Below the pieces are notes generated by a model. That model saw only the letters and a program-made list of their open reading frames with translations, searched no databases and was not told the DNA's origin. Source: Chloroflexota bacterium (lineage in GTDB: Bacteria > Chloroflexota > Dehalococcoidia > UBA1151 > UBA1328). Taken from it: 8,939 nt of DNA. Numbering within the stretch: the stretch's first letter is position 1; the number at the start of each line of letters is the position of its first letter. The stretch is taken from NCBI GenBank assembly GCA_002687335.1, contig NYZY01000029.1, positions 1-8,939 on the forward strand. Reading direction: 5' to 3'. Below, one piece after another: positions 7,144-8,939 of this stretch. The position numbers and the translations under genes are program-made.

Positions 7144-8841
7144 GTGTCAGGCGAACCTATGTATAAACATGATGTCTTGATTATTGGTGGTGGGCTTGCT
7201 GGTCTTCGGGCGGCTGTTGAAGTTACTCGGGCAGGGGGCGATGTTGCGGTGATATCTAAGGTTCATCCTGTTCGAAGCCACTCTAACGCGGCCCAAGGTG
7301 GTATCAATGCTCCCCTTACTGATCGAGGTGATGATTGGGAAGGTCATGCCTACGATACGATCAAAGGTAGCGATTTTTTGGCAGACCAAGATGCTGTGGA
7401 GGTCATGTCTGTCGAAGCTGGTGACGCTGTTTTAGAACTTGAACGCATGGGCGTGATATTCAGTAGGGGCGATGATGGGAAACTGGGCACTCGAAGATTT
7501 GGTGGCCAGAAGACAGCTCGAACATTTTTTGTGGGAGCTATTACTGGATCGGCTATATTGCACGTCTTGTTTGAGCAGGCCTTGAAACTTGGACTTAATG
7601 TTTATGAAGAGTGGTTTGTAACAAAGCTGATAATTGAAGATGGCACATGTCGGGGGGTGGTGGCAATTGATTTAAAAACTGGGGAGATCCACACAATTAA
7701 AGCTAAGGCAGTCATAATGGCTGCTGGTGGAGCTGGTCGAGTATTTGAACCGTCAACTAATGCACTGATTTGTACGGGAGATGGCCTAGCCCTGGCATAT
7801 CAAGCAGGTGCCCCGTTAATGGACATGGAGATGATTCAGTATCATCCGACCACGCTGGCGCGTACCGGGATCCTCATGTCAGAGGCAGCTCGAGGTGAAG
7901 GAGCCTACTTGCTCAATGCAGCTGGGGAACGGTTTATGGAGAATACTGCTCCTGATTATATGGAGCTTGCCTCTCGCGACGTTGTTTCCCGTGCAGAGCA
8001 GACTGAAATTGATGAAGGAAGAGGTATAGATGGTAATGTGCTGCTCGATCTTCGTCACTTGGGTCGAGACTTCATTGAGCAGCGGTTAGGTTATCTTCAA
8101 GAAGTGTCAGTCGAGTTCCTTGGAATTGACATGGCCGAACAACCAGTACCTGTACAACCTGGGATGCATTACATCATGGGTGGGATAAAGACCGACGTAG
8201 ATGGAGCTACCAATGTACCTGGGCTCTACGCGGCTGGCGAGTGTGCGAATGTCAGTGTTCATGGTGCCAATCGTTTAGGGGCCAATTCTCTTCTCGATAC
8301 AGTGGTGTTTGGTCGTAGATCTGCGGTTCATGCAATTGAATATATTAAGAGCGTTGATGACCATTCGGCGTCTGAACGAGAACTCGCATCTGAGCAAGTA
8401 CGATTACAGGAACTTTTGGATCGACCCAAGGGAGAACGGGTTGCAACCCTTCGGAATGATATGGCCCGTGGTATGACCAAGGGCATAGGGGTTTTCCGTG
8501 ATCAGGGTTCTATGGAGGGAGCCCTTGAAAATCTGGCAAATGTGAAATCTAGAATGTCGGGATTTTCTATTGAGAACAAGGGCAAGATTTTCAACACCGA
8601 CCTGATGTTCGGTCTTGAACTTGAATTTATGGTTGATTGCGCTGAAGCCGTGGTGGCCGGGGCACTGACTCGTAAAGAGAGCCGTGGAGCACACTTTAGG
8701 ACCGATATCACTGAACGTGATGACCATAATTGGTTAAAGCACACTCTTGTGTACAAAGATGAAACACAAGAACATGGCACTCGTGTTCAAACATCTGATG
8801 TGAAAATTACTCAGTGGCAACCGGTGAAGAGAGTCTATTAG
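7144..8841 (+). CDS. sdhA: Succinate dehydrogenase/fumarate reductase flavoprotein subunit (SdhA)
   Basis: A 565-residue peripheral subunit of complex II that oxidises succinate to fumarate with covalent FAD, passing electrons to SdhB. The dinucleotide fold DVLIIGGGLAGLRAA is at residues 10-24. RSHSNAAQGGI (44-54) supplies His46, the expected covalent FAD attachment site (His45 in E. coli). YHPTTLARTGILMSEAARGEG (233-253) supplies His234 and the substrate-loop Glu247. ASRDVVSR supplies Arg278, the catalytic proton donor (Arg286). MHYIMGG supplies His342, and VHGANRLGANSLLD supplies Arg377. The C-terminal ESRGAHFRTD and TQWQPVKRVY are typical. Length is normal (E. coli 588). Start is uncertain: GTG at 7144 has only a weak AGAAG upstream, and ATG at 7159 begins MYKHDVLIIGGG, the common family start. 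Whether it works as dehydrogenase or fumarate reductase cannot be read from the sequence. sdhB follows without a gap; no sdhC/sdhD lies upstream. Confidence 0.96.
   Translation: MSGEPMYKHDVLIIGGGLAGLRAAVEVTRAGGDVAVISKVHPVRSHSNAAQGGINAPLTDRGDDWEGHAYDTIKGSDFLADQDAVEVMSVEAGDAVLELERMGVIFSRGDDGKLGTRRFGGQKTARTFFVGAITGSAILHVLFEQALKLGLNVYEEWFVTKLIIEDGTCRGVVAIDLKTGEIHTIKAKAVIMAAGGAGRVFEPSTNALICTGDGLALAYQAGAPLMDMEMIQYHPTTLARTGILMSEAARGEGAYLLNAAGERFMENTAPDYMELASRDVVSRAEQTEIDEGRGIDGNVLLDLRHLGRDFIEQRLGYLQEVSVEFLGIDMAEQPVPVQPGMHYIMGGIKTDVDGATNVPGLYAAGECANVSVHGANRLGANSLLDTVVFGRRSAVHAIEYIKSVDDHSASERELASEQVRLQELLDRPKGERVATLRNDMARGMTKGIGVFRDQGSMEGALENLANVKSRMSGFSIENKGKIFNTDLMFGLELEFMVDCAEAVVAGALTRKESRGAHFRTDITERDDHNWLKHTLVYKDETQEHGTRVQTSDVKITQWQPVKRVY
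8827..8833 (+). promoter_or_regulatory. Ribosome binding site of sdhB
   Basis: The purine run AAGAGAG inside the last codons of sdhA lies 8 bases before the ATG at 8842. It is a modest Shine-Dalgarno match, and it fits translation of sdhB directly after the sdhA stop. Confidence 0.35.
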
Positions 8842-8939
8842 ATGCAAGCGAATTTGAAAGTCAAGAGATTTGATCCCGCCGATGAAGGTGGGAAGACCTG
8901 GTGGCAAGAATATAAGGTTGATGTTCACCCTGACTCGAC
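8842..8939 (+). CDS. sdhB: Succinate dehydrogenase/fumarate reductase iron-sulfur subunit (SdhB), N-terminal part
   Basis: Only the first 32 codons plus two bases are present before the window ends. The ATG directly follows the sdhA TAG at 8839-8841. The translated start NLKVKRFDPADEG followed by WWQEYKVDVHPDS fits the first two strands of the N-terminal 2Fe-2S ferredoxin domain of SdhB/FrdB, which usually runs 'K..R.DP......-Y.V......TVLD'. The cysteine clusters that bind the 2Fe-2S, 4Fe-4S and 3Fe-4S centres would lie beyond the window. The call therefore rests on this short resemblance and on the position after sdhA, where SdhB is the standard neighbour. Confidence 0.85.
   Translation, partial: MQANLKVKRFDPADEGGKTWWQEYKVDVHPDS

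Noticed and set aside
8404..8780. Two overlapping minus-strand open frames (107 and 92 codons)
   Set aside because: Both are antisense to the C-terminal domain of sdhA in different frames; neither shows a family signature or a convincing start.

Overview
This window is a compact, single-strand (+) stretch of a bacterial core-metabolism locus. It holds the end of a complex I (NADH:quinone oxidoreductase) operon, two genes of nicotinamide-nucleotide metabolism, and the start of a complex II (succinate dehydrogenase/fumarate reductase) operon. No mobile element, CRISPR array, RNA gene or broken gene is visible. By eye the base composition is intermediate, with many A/T-ending codons and several GTG/TTG starts. 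The gene set and protein style (a DUF2007-like small gene inside nuo, the ATATGSTGY variant of the NAD kinase motif, an HPTTL-type SdhA) suggest a free-living bacterium of the Chloroflexota type, perhaps a marine lineage such as SAR202. This taxonomic reading comes from memory of family resemblance and is weak.

Layout. 1-195: C-terminal 64 residues of NuoK. 228-422: a 64-residue DUF2007-like protein inserted between nuoK and nuoL. 435-2450 nuoL, 2517-4070 nuoM and 4070-5575 nuoN: the three antiporter-like proton-pumping subunits of the complex I membrane arm, all with their key Glu/Lys residues. 5576-5668: a 93-base AT-rich gap, the largest non-coding stretch here and the only plausible place for an internal promoter. 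5669-6532: NAD kinase. 6563-7126: Nudix hydrolase of the ADP-ribose pyrophosphatase type. 7144-8841: sdhA, the flavoprotein of complex II. 8842-8939: first 32 codons of sdhB, cut by the window end.

How the genes fit together. NuoK-N form the proton-translocating membrane arm through which NADH oxidation is coupled to quinone reduction. SdhA/SdhB feed electrons from succinate into the same quinone pool, or run in reverse as fumarate reductase. Between them, NAD kinase makes NADP from NAD, and the Nudix enzyme probably removes free ADP-ribose, a breakdown product of NAD. The block therefore reads as a respiratory and pyridine-nucleotide housekeeping cluster. Gaps are short or absent (nuoM/nuoN overlap by one base; sdhA/sdhB abut), so co-transcription within each part is likely.

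I do not see a previously undescribed system. The item most worth a second look is the small DUF2007-like gene inside the nuo operon, followed by the NAD kinase/ADP-ribose hydrolase pair lodged between two respiratory complexes.
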